A DNA stretch of 6,273 bases from an uncultured Candidatus Saccharibacteria bacterium. Lineage in GTDB: Bacteria; Patescibacteriota; Saccharimonadia; Saccharimonadales; Saccharimonadaceae. The translations under genes and the position numbers were made by a program. Shown piece after piece: positions 1 to 5,774 of this stretch. The stretch covers positions 1 through 6,273 of the forward strand of contig CALHKG010000010.1 of assembly GCA_938033875.1 (NCBI GenBank), read 5' to 3'. Within the stretch, counting starts at the first letter, position 1; every line of letters starts with the position of its first letter. The notes below the pieces were generated by a model. That model was given only the letters and a program-made list of their open reading frames with translations. It was not told the origin of the DNA and did no database searches.

Positions 1-1
1 A

Positions 2-58
2 TGCACGCATGATTATTTGCCAAAAAGCAAAGATGGCGAACCGTTCGCCGCGAGATAG
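2..58 (+). CDS. Possible 3' end of an upstream gene (partial)
   Basis: Frame 2 is open from the window edge to a TAG at 56-58 and reads HDYLPKSKDGEPFAAR at its end. The stop lies 15 bases before the ATG at 74, and a GAGAAAGG ribosome-binding site (58-65) begins at the last base of the stop codon. This is the spacing expected of two genes in one operon. Only about 18 residues are visible, so no family can be named and chance openness cannot be excluded. A perfect inverted repeat (35-41/43-49) lies inside it. Confidence 0.35.
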   Translation, partial: CTHDYLPKSKDGEPFAAR

Positions 59-73
59 AGAAAGGCCAGAAAA

Positions 74-721
74 ATGGCACTTCATTACACCCTGCACTAC
101 ATCGTCTGCAAGGGTATCACCATCCACGCTGGGGGCACTACCATTACGCAGTCCGAGGATGGCATTACCAGGGTTTGCTGCTCGGAGTCGGCTTCTCCTG
201 AATACAGGAAAGTAGGGAGTGAATTCCACTTCGAGACTTCAGTCTCTAAGATAATTCTTATCCCTGACGTCGCGCTTAAAGGCGAGGCCCCTAAGTCCGA
301 AAGGACCGACAACGGGACTGTGTTCACGCTAAACATCGGCAGCTTCACGCTGAAGGTTAATGGCTTTACCGCTAAATTAAGGTGTAACAGCCTTATGAAG
401 GAGAACATCCTTACAGTGAAGTCTGATAACTCCAATAAGTTCTTCAGCTATGAAGAGTGCGATGACAAGGCGATTATCATTGCTATGACATACGACGATA
501 GGCGCCGATTGAAGGATCTCCGAGAAGGAGAGTTCATCCCATTTTCTGGTGTGAACGACGTCATCTACGAAGTGACGAAAGTCGAGCGTAACAAGGGATG
601 GCGAACAACAGTTACCATCCAGACATACAAGGATGGTGCTCCTGTAGGCCAAGCCTGCACTGTGTCTGGAGATGACAATTCGTGGTTTGTGGCGGCAATC
701 CCGCCACGAGCAGAACTCTGA
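74..721 (+). CDS. Hypothetical protein, 215 aa, probably soluble and beta-rich
   Basis: I do not recognise this protein. The ATG at 74 is preceded by GAGAAAGG (58-65), about 8 bases upstream, which supports this start; an in-frame TAG at 56-58 rules out a longer form. No signal peptide or membrane segment is visible. The sequence alternates short hydrophobic and polar stretches with many Thr, Val, Ile and Gly, suggesting beta-strands, for example around residues 82-95 and 160-184. A charged patch with three consecutive arginines (143-145) follows a hydrophobic strand (134-138). Six cysteines occur at 12, 35, 36, 104, 129 and 195, with no regular metal-binding spacing. Five of 11 arginines use AGG, unlike the thrE gene downstream, suggesting acquired DNA. 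The reverse-strand frames over this gene lack ribosome-binding sites and look like shadows. It is followed by hairpins and a terminator, so it is probably the last gene of its transcript. Function unknown; the coding call is likely but not proven. Confidence 0.7.
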   Translation: MALHYTLHYIVCKGITIHAGGTTITQSEDGITRVCCSESASPEYRKVGSEFHFETSVSKIILIPDVALKGEAPKSERTDNGTVFTLNIGSFTLKVNGFTAKLRCNSLMKENILTVKSDNSNKFFSYEECDDKAIIIAMTYDDRRRLKDLREGEFIPFSGVNDVIYEVTKVERNKGWRTTVTIQTYKDGAPVGQACTVSGDDNSWFVAAIPPRAEL

Positions 722-779
722 TCTCCTGATCTCTTACTGCTTCTTGCGGTAAGTTATCTGGACCTGAATAGTGATAAGT

Positions 780-809
780 AAGATGATGCCAAAAATAAGG
801 CGTCATCTT
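780..809 (+). repeat. 11-bp stem-loop downstream of the 215-aa gene
   Basis: Arms 780-790 (AAGATGATGCC) and 799-809 (GGCGTCATCTT) pair over 11 bases with one G-U wobble, around the 8-base loop AAAAATAA. No U-run follows, so it is not a canonical terminator by itself. It may protect the 3' end of the upstream mRNA or act as a weak terminator ahead of the stronger one at 864-890. Confidence 0.55.
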
Positions 810-863
810 CTGACGCGTCTTAGTACATCTTCATCTGCTTGCACTATTCATTGGAAATTATCA

Positions 864-890
864 AGTCCCAACTGGGGCTGTTTTTTATTA
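864..890 (+). terminator. Rho-independent terminator
   Basis: Stem AGTCCC (864-869) pairs with GGGGCT (874-879), with one T-G wobble and an AACT tetraloop, followed by GTTTTTTATTA (880-890). This is a standard intrinsic terminator. It closes the transcript of the 215-aa gene just before the next promoter begins at 893. Confidence 0.8.
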
Positions 891-892
891 TA

Positions 893-921
893 TTGACTTT
901 TTTACTCATGTGTGATATAAA
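893..921 (+). promoter_or_regulatory. Sigma-70-type promoter for the coiled-coil membrane protein gene
   Basis: The -35 box TTGACT (893-898) and -10 box TATAAA (916-921) are separated by exactly 17 bases, with an extended -10 TGA at 913-915. Predicted transcription start is near 928, giving a leader of about 75 bases before the ATG at 1003. It is among the closest matches to consensus in the window, and a terminator sits directly upstream, so this gene has its own transcription unit. Confidence 0.8.
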
Positions 922-930
922 TAATACTAG

Positions 931-1000
931 CTTTCGTCTAAGGCTCGTCTAAGGCGAAAGTCGCCCTTAGACGTAAAACTCTGCACCCTTAAGGAGGGGT
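931..1000 (+). promoter_or_regulatory. Structured 5' leader with mutually exclusive hairpins
   Basis: Stem A pairs 931-939 (CTTTCGTCT) with 952-960 (AGGCGAAAG), 9 bp with one wobble. Stem B pairs 946-956 (CGTCTAAGGCG) with 962-973 (CGCCCTTAGACG), 11 bp with one bulged C. Both need bases 952-956, so only one can form at a time. CGTCTAAGG occurs twice (935-943, 946-954), so the first copy could also pair with 965-973. A third hairpin, 985-990 with 995-1000, puts the Shine-Dalgarno AAGGAGG (991-997) in its loop and 3' arm. Together these could control translation, or stem B could be a protein-binding site. The pairings are seen in the sequence; the regulatory role is inferred. I recognise no known riboswitch class. 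Confidence 0.5.
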
Positions 1001-1002
1001 AC

Positions 1003-1497
1003 ATGAGCACTTCAGCAAATCAAGCCGCTAACGACATTAAGACGCACGAGTCGATCAGGAAGATTTATTCGTTCTGTCTTGTCATTTTGCTGCTGCTACT
1101 GGCGACCGTTGCCCTCGTCTCCTACATCTTAGGAGAGGAGTCGCTACCGTCGCTAGAGTTAGCTTCGTCAAAGCCTCTGTCTTTCGTCATTTACGTGGCG
1201 ATAATCACTTTTATCGCGTGCGCACTCTTCCTTAACGAGAGGGCCATCAGGAACAGCAAAAAGTATTCCAACCTTCAGAAAGAGCTTGACGAGTCCGAGC
1301 GCAAGAACAGCGAACTTGAGAAAGCGCTTCTTGAGTCCGAGCGCGAACTTGAGAAAGCTAAAGCGCTCGCGGAGTGTTACTGGAAAATGCTCCCAGAAGA
1401 TCTGCGCAAGCTTGCAGAAGATCAGTGCAAGCTTGAAGACGCCATTAAAGAAATGCTAGAGCTGAACAGCTCTCAGGATACTTCATCAGGTAGCTGA
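1003..1497 (+). CDS. Hypothetical two-pass membrane protein with C-terminal coiled coil, 164 aa
   Basis: Residues 1-21 are polar with net positive charge. Two hydrophobic segments follow, at about 22-44 and 59-78, joined by a short acidic loop. Lys/Arg on both outer flanks predict a hairpin in the membrane with both ends in the cytoplasm. From about residue 88 to 150 the chain is Glu/Lys/Leu-rich with heptad-spaced leucines, typical of a coiled coil that oligomerises or binds a partner. The end is a Ser/Thr-rich tail. The start is well supported by a perfect AAGGAGG (991-997) 5 bases before the ATG. The coiled coil contains recent-looking internal duplications (listed separately). Only 3 of 27 leucines use TTA/TTG, and half of the six arginines are AGG, unlike thrE. 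It is monocistronic between its own promoter and a strong hairpin. Family not recognised; phage exclusion, defence, envelope scaffold or holin-like roles are all possible and none is shown. Confidence 0.85.
   Translation: MSTSANQAANDIKTHESIRKIYSFCLVILLLLLATVALVSYILGEESLPSLELASSKPLSFVIYVAIITFIACALFLNERAIRNSKKYSNLQKELDESERKNSELEKALLESERELEKAKALAECYWKMLPEDLRKLAEDQCKLEDAIKEMLELNSSQDTSSGS
1291..1358 (+). repeat. Imperfect direct repeat within the coiled coil
   Basis: GAGTCCGAGCGC occurs at 1291-1302 and 1333-1344, and GAACTTGAGAAAGC at 1312-1325 and 1345-1358. Both halves are identical between copies; the first copy has nine extra bases between them (1303-1311, residues KNS). The protein repeats ESER(KNS)ELEKA. 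The exact nucleotide identity points to recent duplication. Confidence 0.85.
1394..1435 (+). repeat. Tandem 21-bp repeat, one heptad per unit
   Basis: Units 1394-1414 and 1415-1435 are directly adjacent and match at 19 of 21 bases, differing at the 10th and 12th positions. Each encodes seven residues, PEDLRKL then AEDQCKL, so the duplication adds exactly one coiled-coil heptad and keeps the register. Confidence 0.9.
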
Positions 1498-1521
1498 ATA
1501 TCCACACGCATGCGCTAATAT

Positions 1522-1540
1522 GAACGACGTTTAGTCGTTC
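1522..1540 (+). repeat. Perfect 7-bp inverted repeat
   Basis: GAACGAC (1522-1528) and GTCGTTC (1534-1540) form a perfect stem with loop GTTTA. It lies 24 bases after the coiled-coil gene and has no U-run. It could be an mRNA 3' structure or a protein-binding site. Confidence 0.6.
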
Positions 1541-1547
1541 GAACAAA

Positions 1548-1621
1548 GGGCGAACACGCCCGCTAGGGATAGCTCGCTGAGGCTTAGGTCTCAGCTTGAG
1601 CCTTGGCGGGCTATTTCTATT
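1548..1621 (+). terminator. Long stable hairpin, probable terminator, with a competing upstream hairpin
   Basis: GCCCGCTAGGG (1558-1568) pairs with CCTTGGCGGGC (1601-1611) over 11 bp with two wobbles. Inside, CTC/GAG (1573-1575/1598-1600) and GCTGAG/CTCAGC (1576-1581/1590-1595) continue the arm to an 8-base loop, giving about 20 bp in all. TATTTCTATT follows, a moderately U-rich tail. GGGCG (1548-1552) can instead pair with CGCCC (1557-1561), which would break the base of the large stem, as an antiterminator would. Most likely it ends the coiled-coil gene transcript just before the thrE promoter. It could also be part of a structured small RNA or mark the edge of an inserted segment. Confidence 0.6.
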
Positions 1622-1632
1622 GGCATAAAATT

Positions 1633-1649
1633 TGTTACACTAGATATTG
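1633..1649 (+). promoter_or_regulatory. Extended -10 promoter placing transcription start at the thrE GTG
   Basis: TGT plus TACACT (1633-1641) forms an extended -10 element; no good -35 is present 17 bases upstream. The -10 ends 7 bases before the GTG at 1649, so the transcript would begin at or within a base of the start codon. There is no Shine-Dalgarno in this gap, consistent with a leaderless mRNA. Confidence 0.5.
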
Positions 1650-3040
1650 TGAAGAAAAAAGTACCAAAATTCATTGAGCAATCATTAGCCCGAGTCGCTA
1701 ATCTTTACAGCTTTGAGCCGGAGCATCATCTGGAGAAAATTGATGAAAGTTTGACGCCGAATATGCGAGCTTTGCGCCTGGCTATGACGATTGCCGAGCA
1801 GCTTCTGAGCATGGGCGTGGTGGCGCGCGATGTGGTGCGTATGTCGCAAGGAATCACGCGGACATATTGCCGCAGACCCGTTCACGTGGACGTAAGCTAC
1901 ACTTTGGTGACAATTTCTCAAGACCGCGGAGTTGACCATGAGCCTTTGACGATGGCGCGAGTTATCGTTCCTGACGATCCTAATTATCAATTGATTCAAG
2001 CATTGCAATTATTAGCCCTCGACATTCGTCGCAAGCAACTTTCCCTGGAAGAAGCCGAAGAGCGACTGCAACAAATACTCAAAAAACCCACCGAACATTC
2101 CCGGCTGGTCGTTTACGCGGCGGGCGGATTAGTGAGCGCAGGTTCTGTTATTTTATATGGCGGCAGTTTGCTCATGGCGTCAATCGCGTTTCTGCTCGGA
2201 TTCCTAGCGACTGGATTACTGAGGTGGCTGGGGCGTATTGGCACGCCGTTGTTCTATTCGCAAGCCCTCGTGGCGATTTTCGTAACATTGGTGGCGGCGG
2301 GCGCAGCTTGGTGCAGTAATTATCTGGGACTAAGCGTCAATGCAACATTGCTGGTTATCAGCGGAATTGTCTTATTAGTCGCGGGACTAATGTTTGTCGG
2401 CGCATTCCAGGACGCAATTGACGAATACTACATGACCGCCAACGCCAGATTGTTAAAAGTCGTAATGGCGACGGGCGGCGTAATTGCTGGCGTGATGGTC
2501 GGACTGTACATTGCGACAAAATTCGGCATCACCTTCCCGGCAACACCAGATCGATTGACATTGGCGGACGGACACACGCAATATTTGGGCGCTGGAATTA
2601 TCGCGGCGGCGTTCGTTCTGAGGAATCATTCTCGATTTTTGGGAATGGTTATCTCTGGATTAATTGCAATTTTTGGCTGGTGGATCTCACGATTAGCCAT
2701 GAGTTTTGGCTTTGATATCGTAACAGCGAGCGGCATCGCGGCGGCGGTAATTGGACTGGTCGCAGTTATGACTTCCAGATTATGGAAATTCCCTTCCCTG
2801 GCGATTATCGCGGCGGGAATCGTACCGCTAGTCCCAGGCTTGTCACTTTACAACGGGTTAATGGGCGTCGTCCTATATCCACCAAACAGCGCAAACTTCC
2901 TACCAGCCTTGGCTATCTTAGCGCGAGCAATTCTCATCGGCGTGGCAGTAGCAATTGGCGCGTCATTCGGCAACATTGTCGGTCGCCCAATTCGCCGACA
3001 ATTCATCAATTTATTCCGTCGAAACACGCAAGCGTCATGA
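1649..3040 (+). CDS. Threonine/serine exporter family protein (ThrE type), 463 aa
   Basis: An inner-membrane transporter of the ThrE family, in which characterised members export threonine and serine by proton-coupled transport. Residues 39-145 form the cytoplasmic N-terminal domain, opening with the typical helix MRALRLAMTIAEQLLSMG and followed by the beta-rich stretch with VDVSYTLVTIS (80-90). About ten membrane segments follow from residue 153 to about 445. The conserved DAIDEYYMTANARLL (255-269) lies before the fifth, and GIVPLVPG with a following Tyr (390-401) is the C-terminal domain signature. Both halves (DUF1212/ThrE and DUF3815 types) are therefore fused in one chain; in other bacteria they are often separate. 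The GTG start has no Shine-Dalgarno but an extended -10 lies 7-16 bases upstream. The first in-frame ATG is residue 39 and would remove the basic N-terminus. It overlaps the HD-domain gene by 4 bases. True substrate in this organism is unproven. Confidence 0.9.
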   Translation: MKKKVPKFIEQSLARVANLYSFEPEHHLEKIDESLTPNMRALRLAMTIAEQLLSMGVVARDVVRMSQGITRTYCRRPVHVDVSYTLVTISQDRGVDHEPLTMARVIVPDDPNYQLIQALQLLALDIRRKQLSLEEAEERLQQILKKPTEHSRLVVYAAGGLVSAGSVILYGGSLLMASIAFLLGFLATGLLRWLGRIGTPLFYSQALVAIFVTLVAAGAAWCSNYLGLSVNATLLVISGIVLLVAGLMFVGAFQDAIDEYYMTANARLLKVVMATGGVIAGVMVGLYIATKFGITFPATPDRLTLADGHTQYLGAGIIAAAFVLRNHSRFLGMVISGLIAIFGWWISRLAMSFGFDIVTASGIAAAVIGLVAVMTSRLWKFPSLAIIAAGIVPLVPGLSLYNGLMGVVLYPPNSANFLPALAILARAILIGVAVAIGASFGNIVGRPIRRQFINLFRRNTQAS

Positions 3041-3513
3041 AAAATAGCCAAGAATTCATTGGATTGTCAGACTCACGGCTATTTCATATGCGCGGAGTGG
3101 CATACAAATCTTACAATCTGGCTCGCGAGGTCTTCAATATGAAAGAAGACGTAGCGCGCAGCTTATTTTTAATGGGGCTGACACACGACTTTGCCTACGC
3201 TTTTGTTGAAAATCAGACAGATCATGAACATGAAGGCGGCAGGATATTAGAACTATCTGGCTTCAATTGGGCTGATTCCGTATTTAATCACGGAGATCCT
3301 GACGTAGAAAATTGGACGGACGAATTGCTTATCCTAAACTTGGCAGACATGACAACTAGTCCAGACGGCAAGCCGATAACTACAAACCAACGACTGGAAG
3401 ATATTGAAAACAGATATGGCACAGATAGTGTTCAGGCGACAAAAGCGCGCAAATTAGCCAAACGAATCAAAGAAGAACTCGCCAAACGAGACCTAACAAT
3501 TCCAAACTTATAG
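3037..3513 (+). CDS. Small HD-domain protein, predicted metal-dependent phosphohydrolase, 158 aa
   Basis: The metal ligands of the HD superfamily appear in order: His17, the doublet His50-Asp51 in a GLTHDFAY context, His65 (or 63), His85 in NHGD, and Asp104 in LADM. Such proteins hydrolyse phosphate esters such as nucleotides; the substrate here cannot be told. The domain fills nearly the whole chain, ending in a basic helix (about 137-153), with no extra sensor or synthetase domain. The frame is open much further upstream (to 2782) but that part lies within thrE. The ATG at 3037 overlaps the thrE TGA as ATGA, and residues before it do not fit the family. No strong Shine-Dalgarno is seen, so translation is probably coupled to thrE. 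It ends before a bidirectional terminator facing fusA. Confidence 0.8.
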   Translation: MKNSQEFIGLSDSRLFHMRGVAYKSYNLAREVFNMKEDVARSLFLMGLTHDFAYAFVENQTDHEHEGGRILELSGFNWADSVFNHGDPDVENWTDELLILNLADMTTSPDGKPITTNQRLEDIENRYGTDSVQATKARKLAKRIKEELAKRDLTIPNL

Positions 3514-3532
3514 ACCCGAAAGTTATCCAAAT

Positions 3533-3564
3533 AAAAATCCCCGGATTCACTCCGAGGATTTTTT
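3533..3564. terminator. Bidirectional terminator between the thrE-HD operon and fusA
   Basis: AAAAATCC(c)CGGA (3533-3545) pairs with TCCG(a)GGATTTTT (3551-3563), with a C/A mismatch in the middle and loop TTCAC. A T-run follows on the + strand and an A-run (T-run on the minus strand) precedes it. It can therefore stop both the HD-gene transcript and the convergent fusA transcript. Confidence 0.85.
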
Positions 3565-3576
3565 ATGAGGTAGAGA

Positions 3577-5667
3577 TTATTTATTTCGCTTTTCGATAAT
3601 CTCTTGCGCAACGTTTGGTGGAACTTCCTCGTATTGAGCCAATTCCATCGTTGAAGCGGCGCGACCCTGAGACATTGAGCGAATGTCCGATGTGTAGCCG
3701 AACATATTTGCTAATGGCACAAACGCCTTAATCAATTTAGCGCCACCCATCAAGTCTTCCATAGCGTCGATACGTCCGCGACGTGAGTTAAGGTCGCCGA
3801 TGATGTCACCCATGAAGTCTTCTGGTGTAGTAACTTCAACCTTCATAACTGGCTCGAGCAAGATTGGGTTAGCTTGCTTAATACCTTCACGAGCAGCTAT
3901 AGAACCTGCCAATGAGAACGCCAATTCTGAGGAGTCAACGTCGTGGTACGAACCATCGTAAAGTGTGGCCTTAACGTCAACAACTGGATAGCCAGCAATA
4001 ACACCACCTTCCAATGTTTCGCGAATACCCTTCATTACGGCTGGGCGATATTCCTGAGGAACCACGCCACCCTTAATTTCATCAACGAATTCAAAGCCCT
4101 TACCAGTCTCATTAGGCTCAAAGCGAACCCAAACGTCACCATATTGACCGCGACCACCAGACTGCTTAGCGTGCTTACCTTGAACTTCAGAGCGACCCTT
4201 GATGCTTTCGCGGAAGGCAACCTGAGGTTCACCAATATTGGCTTCAACCTTAAATTCGCGCTTCATACGGTCGATAAGAATATCCAGGTGTAATTCGCCC
4301 ATTCCTGACATAATTGTCTGACCCGTTTCTTCGTCTGTGTGAATTCGGAAAGTTGGGTCTTCTTCAGCCAAGCGCTGCAATGCCAACGCCATCTTTTCCT
4401 GGTCAGCCTTTGATTTTGGCTCAACAGCAATCGATACTGGTGGCTCTGGGAATTCAATTGACTCAAGAGCAATTGGATGCGCTACATCAGACAATGTGTT
4501 ACCAGTCGCAGTAGACTTCAGACCAACCACAGCGGCGATGTCACCAGCTTCAACCTTGCTAATTTCTTCACGCTTGTCAGCAAACATACGAACGATTCGT
4601 CCAATTCGCTCTTTCTCGCCAGTTGTCGTATTAAGCACGTAGCTTCCTGAGTTCAAAACGCCAGAATAGACACGAACGAAGATCAATTTACCAACAAATG
4701 GGTCGGCAGCAATCTTAAACGCCAAAGCAGACAAAGGCTCTTTATCTGATGGCTTGCGACTAACTTCATCACCAGTCTTTGGATTCTTACCCCAAATTTC
4801 ATCGACATCTAGAGGGCTTGGCAAGAAATCAACCATCAAGTCGAGCAACTTCTCAACGATCACACCGCGACCGTCACCACCAGTAACTAGGTAGAAGTCA
4901 CCAGCCAAAACGCGCTTGCGTAGAGCCATTTTTAGCTCGTCAACGGTAATAGCGTCCTCGCCCTGCTCCAAGAATTTCATAGTAAGTTCGTCGTCAGCCT
5001 CAACGGCGTTTTCAACCAACAAAGCACGTGCGTTCTTAGCTTTTTCAAGCATATCAGCTGGAATTTCACCAACCTTAAGTTCGTGGTCTGTGTAGTCGTC
5101 GTAGGTGTAAGCCTTCATGTCAATCAAGTCGACAACACCGTGGATAGTCTTTTCAAAACCAATTGGCAAGTGAACTGGGAAAGCCTGCTTGCTCAAACGG
5201 TTGTGAATTGACTCTAGAGACTTGTAGAAGTCGCCACCCGTCTGGTTGATCTTGTTAACGAAACAAATACGTGGCACGCCGTACTTATTAGCCTGGCGCC
5301 AAACAGTTTCAGATTGAGCCTCAACGCCCATCTTACCGTCAAAGACTGTAACTGCACCGTCAAGCACGCGCAAACTACGCTCAACCTCAGCGGTAAAGTC
5401 AATGTGCCCTGGGGTATCGATGATGTTAATCTTGTGATCTTTCCAGAAACAAGTCACAGCAGCTGAGGTAATAGTAATACCACGCTCTTTCTCCTGTGCC
5501 ATCCAGTCGGTGGTAGCACCGTCACCTTCACCACGAACCACACCGATCTTATGTGTCAAGCCAGTGCGGTACAAAATACCCTCAGTTGTCGTCGTTTTAC
5601 CGGCGTCAATATGGGCAATAATACCAATATTTCTAAAATTCTTTAGCGGAACATGCGTCTCTGCCAT
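3577..5667 (-). CDS. fusA: Elongation factor G, 696 aa, with unusual G4 and G5 motifs
   Basis: The translocation GTPase, which moves tRNA and mRNA through the ribosome and helps recycle ribosomes. Length is normal. The GTPase domain has G1 AHIDAGKT (18-25), switch I ERGITITSA (61-69) and G3 DTPGHIDF (84-91) with the catalytic His88. G4 reads NKIN (138-141) where the family has NKxD, and the G5 position reads GGD (263-265) where GSA is usual. Domain II begins around residue 295. The domain IV tip DGSYHDVDSSELAF and the domain V stretch EPVMKVEVTTPEDFMG are standard, so this is a true EF-G and not a tetracycline-protection protein or RF3. AAGGA (5678-5674) sits 6 bases before the ATG. In many bacteria fusA follows rpsL and rpsG; here the upstream neighbour is an unrelated membrane protein and the gene has its own promoter. 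Confidence 0.98.
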   Translation of the reverse strand: MAETHVPLKNFRNIGIIAHIDAGKTTTTEGILYRTGLTHKIGVVRGEGDGATTDWMAQEKERGITITSAAVTCFWKDHKINIIDTPGHIDFTAEVERSLRVLDGAVTVFDGKMGVEAQSETVWRQANKYGVPRICFVNKINQTGGDFYKSLESIHNRLSKQAFPVHLPIGFEKTIHGVVDLIDMKAYTYDDYTDHELKVGEIPADMLEKAKNARALLVENAVEADDELTMKFLEQGEDAITVDELKMALRKRVLAGDFYLVTGGDGRGVIVEKLLDLMVDFLPSPLDVDEIWGKNPKTGDEVSRKPSDKEPLSALAFKIAADPFVGKLIFVRVYSGVLNSGSYVLNTTTGEKERIGRIVRMFADKREEISKVEAGDIAAVVGLKSTATGNTLSDVAHPIALESIEFPEPPVSIAVEPKSKADQEKMALALQRLAEEDPTFRIHTDEETGQTIMSGMGELHLDILIDRMKREFKVEANIGEPQVAFRESIKGRSEVQGKHAKQSGGRGQYGDVWVRFEPNETGKGFEFVDEIKGGVVPQEYRPAVMKGIRETLEGGVIAGYPVVDVKATLYDGSYHDVDSSELAFSLAGSIAAREGIKQANPILLEPVMKVEVTTPEDFMGDIIGDLNSRRGRIDAMEDLMGGAKLIKAFVPLANMFGYTSDIRSMSQGRAASTMELAQYEEVPPNVAQEIIEKRNK

Positions 5668-5712
5668 AAATTTTCCTTTATATTACGTTAATTTGCCGAG
5701 ATTTTTGGTCAA

Positions 5713-5730
5713 TTTTTTGGCACCAAAAAA
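5713..5730 (-). repeat. AT-rich inverted repeat in the fusA leader
   Basis: TTTTTTGG (5713-5720) and CCAAAAAA (5723-5730) are perfect 8-base arms around a 2-base centre. It lies in the predicted 5' untranslated region of fusA, about 46-63 bases before the ATG. It could be an operator or a weak hairpin; no function can be assigned. Confidence 0.5.
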
Positions 5731-5745
5731 CTACTCTTGCGTTTT

Positions 5746-5774
5746 ATTATATCAGTTATCTATGTTTTTGACTA
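5746..5774 (-). promoter_or_regulatory. Promoter of fusA
   Basis: On the minus strand, a perfect -10 TATAAT (5751-5746) is preceded by an extended TGA (5754-5752). TAGTCA (5774-5769), 4 of 6 matches to the -35 consensus, lies 17 bases upstream and includes the TAG stop of the previous gene. Predicted start near 5739 gives a leader of about 72 bases. Confidence 0.7.

Noticed and set aside
35..49. Perfect inverted repeat GGCGAAC-C-GTTCGCC as an operator
   Set aside because: It probably lies within the coding end of the upstream gene and the centre is one base; no second copy supports an operator.
97..806. Minus-strand open frames opposite the 215-aa gene
   Set aside because: No Shine-Dalgarno, compositions like antisense translations, and one crosses the hairpin region; the + strand gene has a better start context.
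4..1512. CACGCATG at 4-11 and 1505-1512 as attachment-site repeats flanking the accessory block
   Set aside because: Only eight bases, no integrase or tRNA nearby; such a match is expected by chance at this scale.
1556..1612. tRNA-like fold (GCCCGC ends and a TAGCTC stretch)
   Set aside because: It is too short, has no T-arm consensus, no anticodon arm with a 7-base loop and no CCA context. A terminator-type hairpin explains it better.
2782..3036. An N-terminal extension of the HD-domain protein by 85 residues
   Set aside because: It lies entirely in thrE coding sequence in another frame, has no family-like features, and the ATG at 3037 in an ATGA overlap is a far better start.
3943..4514. 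Open frames on both strands inside fusA
   Set aside because: They are shadows of a highly conserved EF-G frame and have no ribosome-binding sites.
3577..5667. EF-G as a ribosomal protection (tetracycline) protein or RF3
   Set aside because: All five EF-G domains are present at normal length, with the EF-G domain IV tip sequence.
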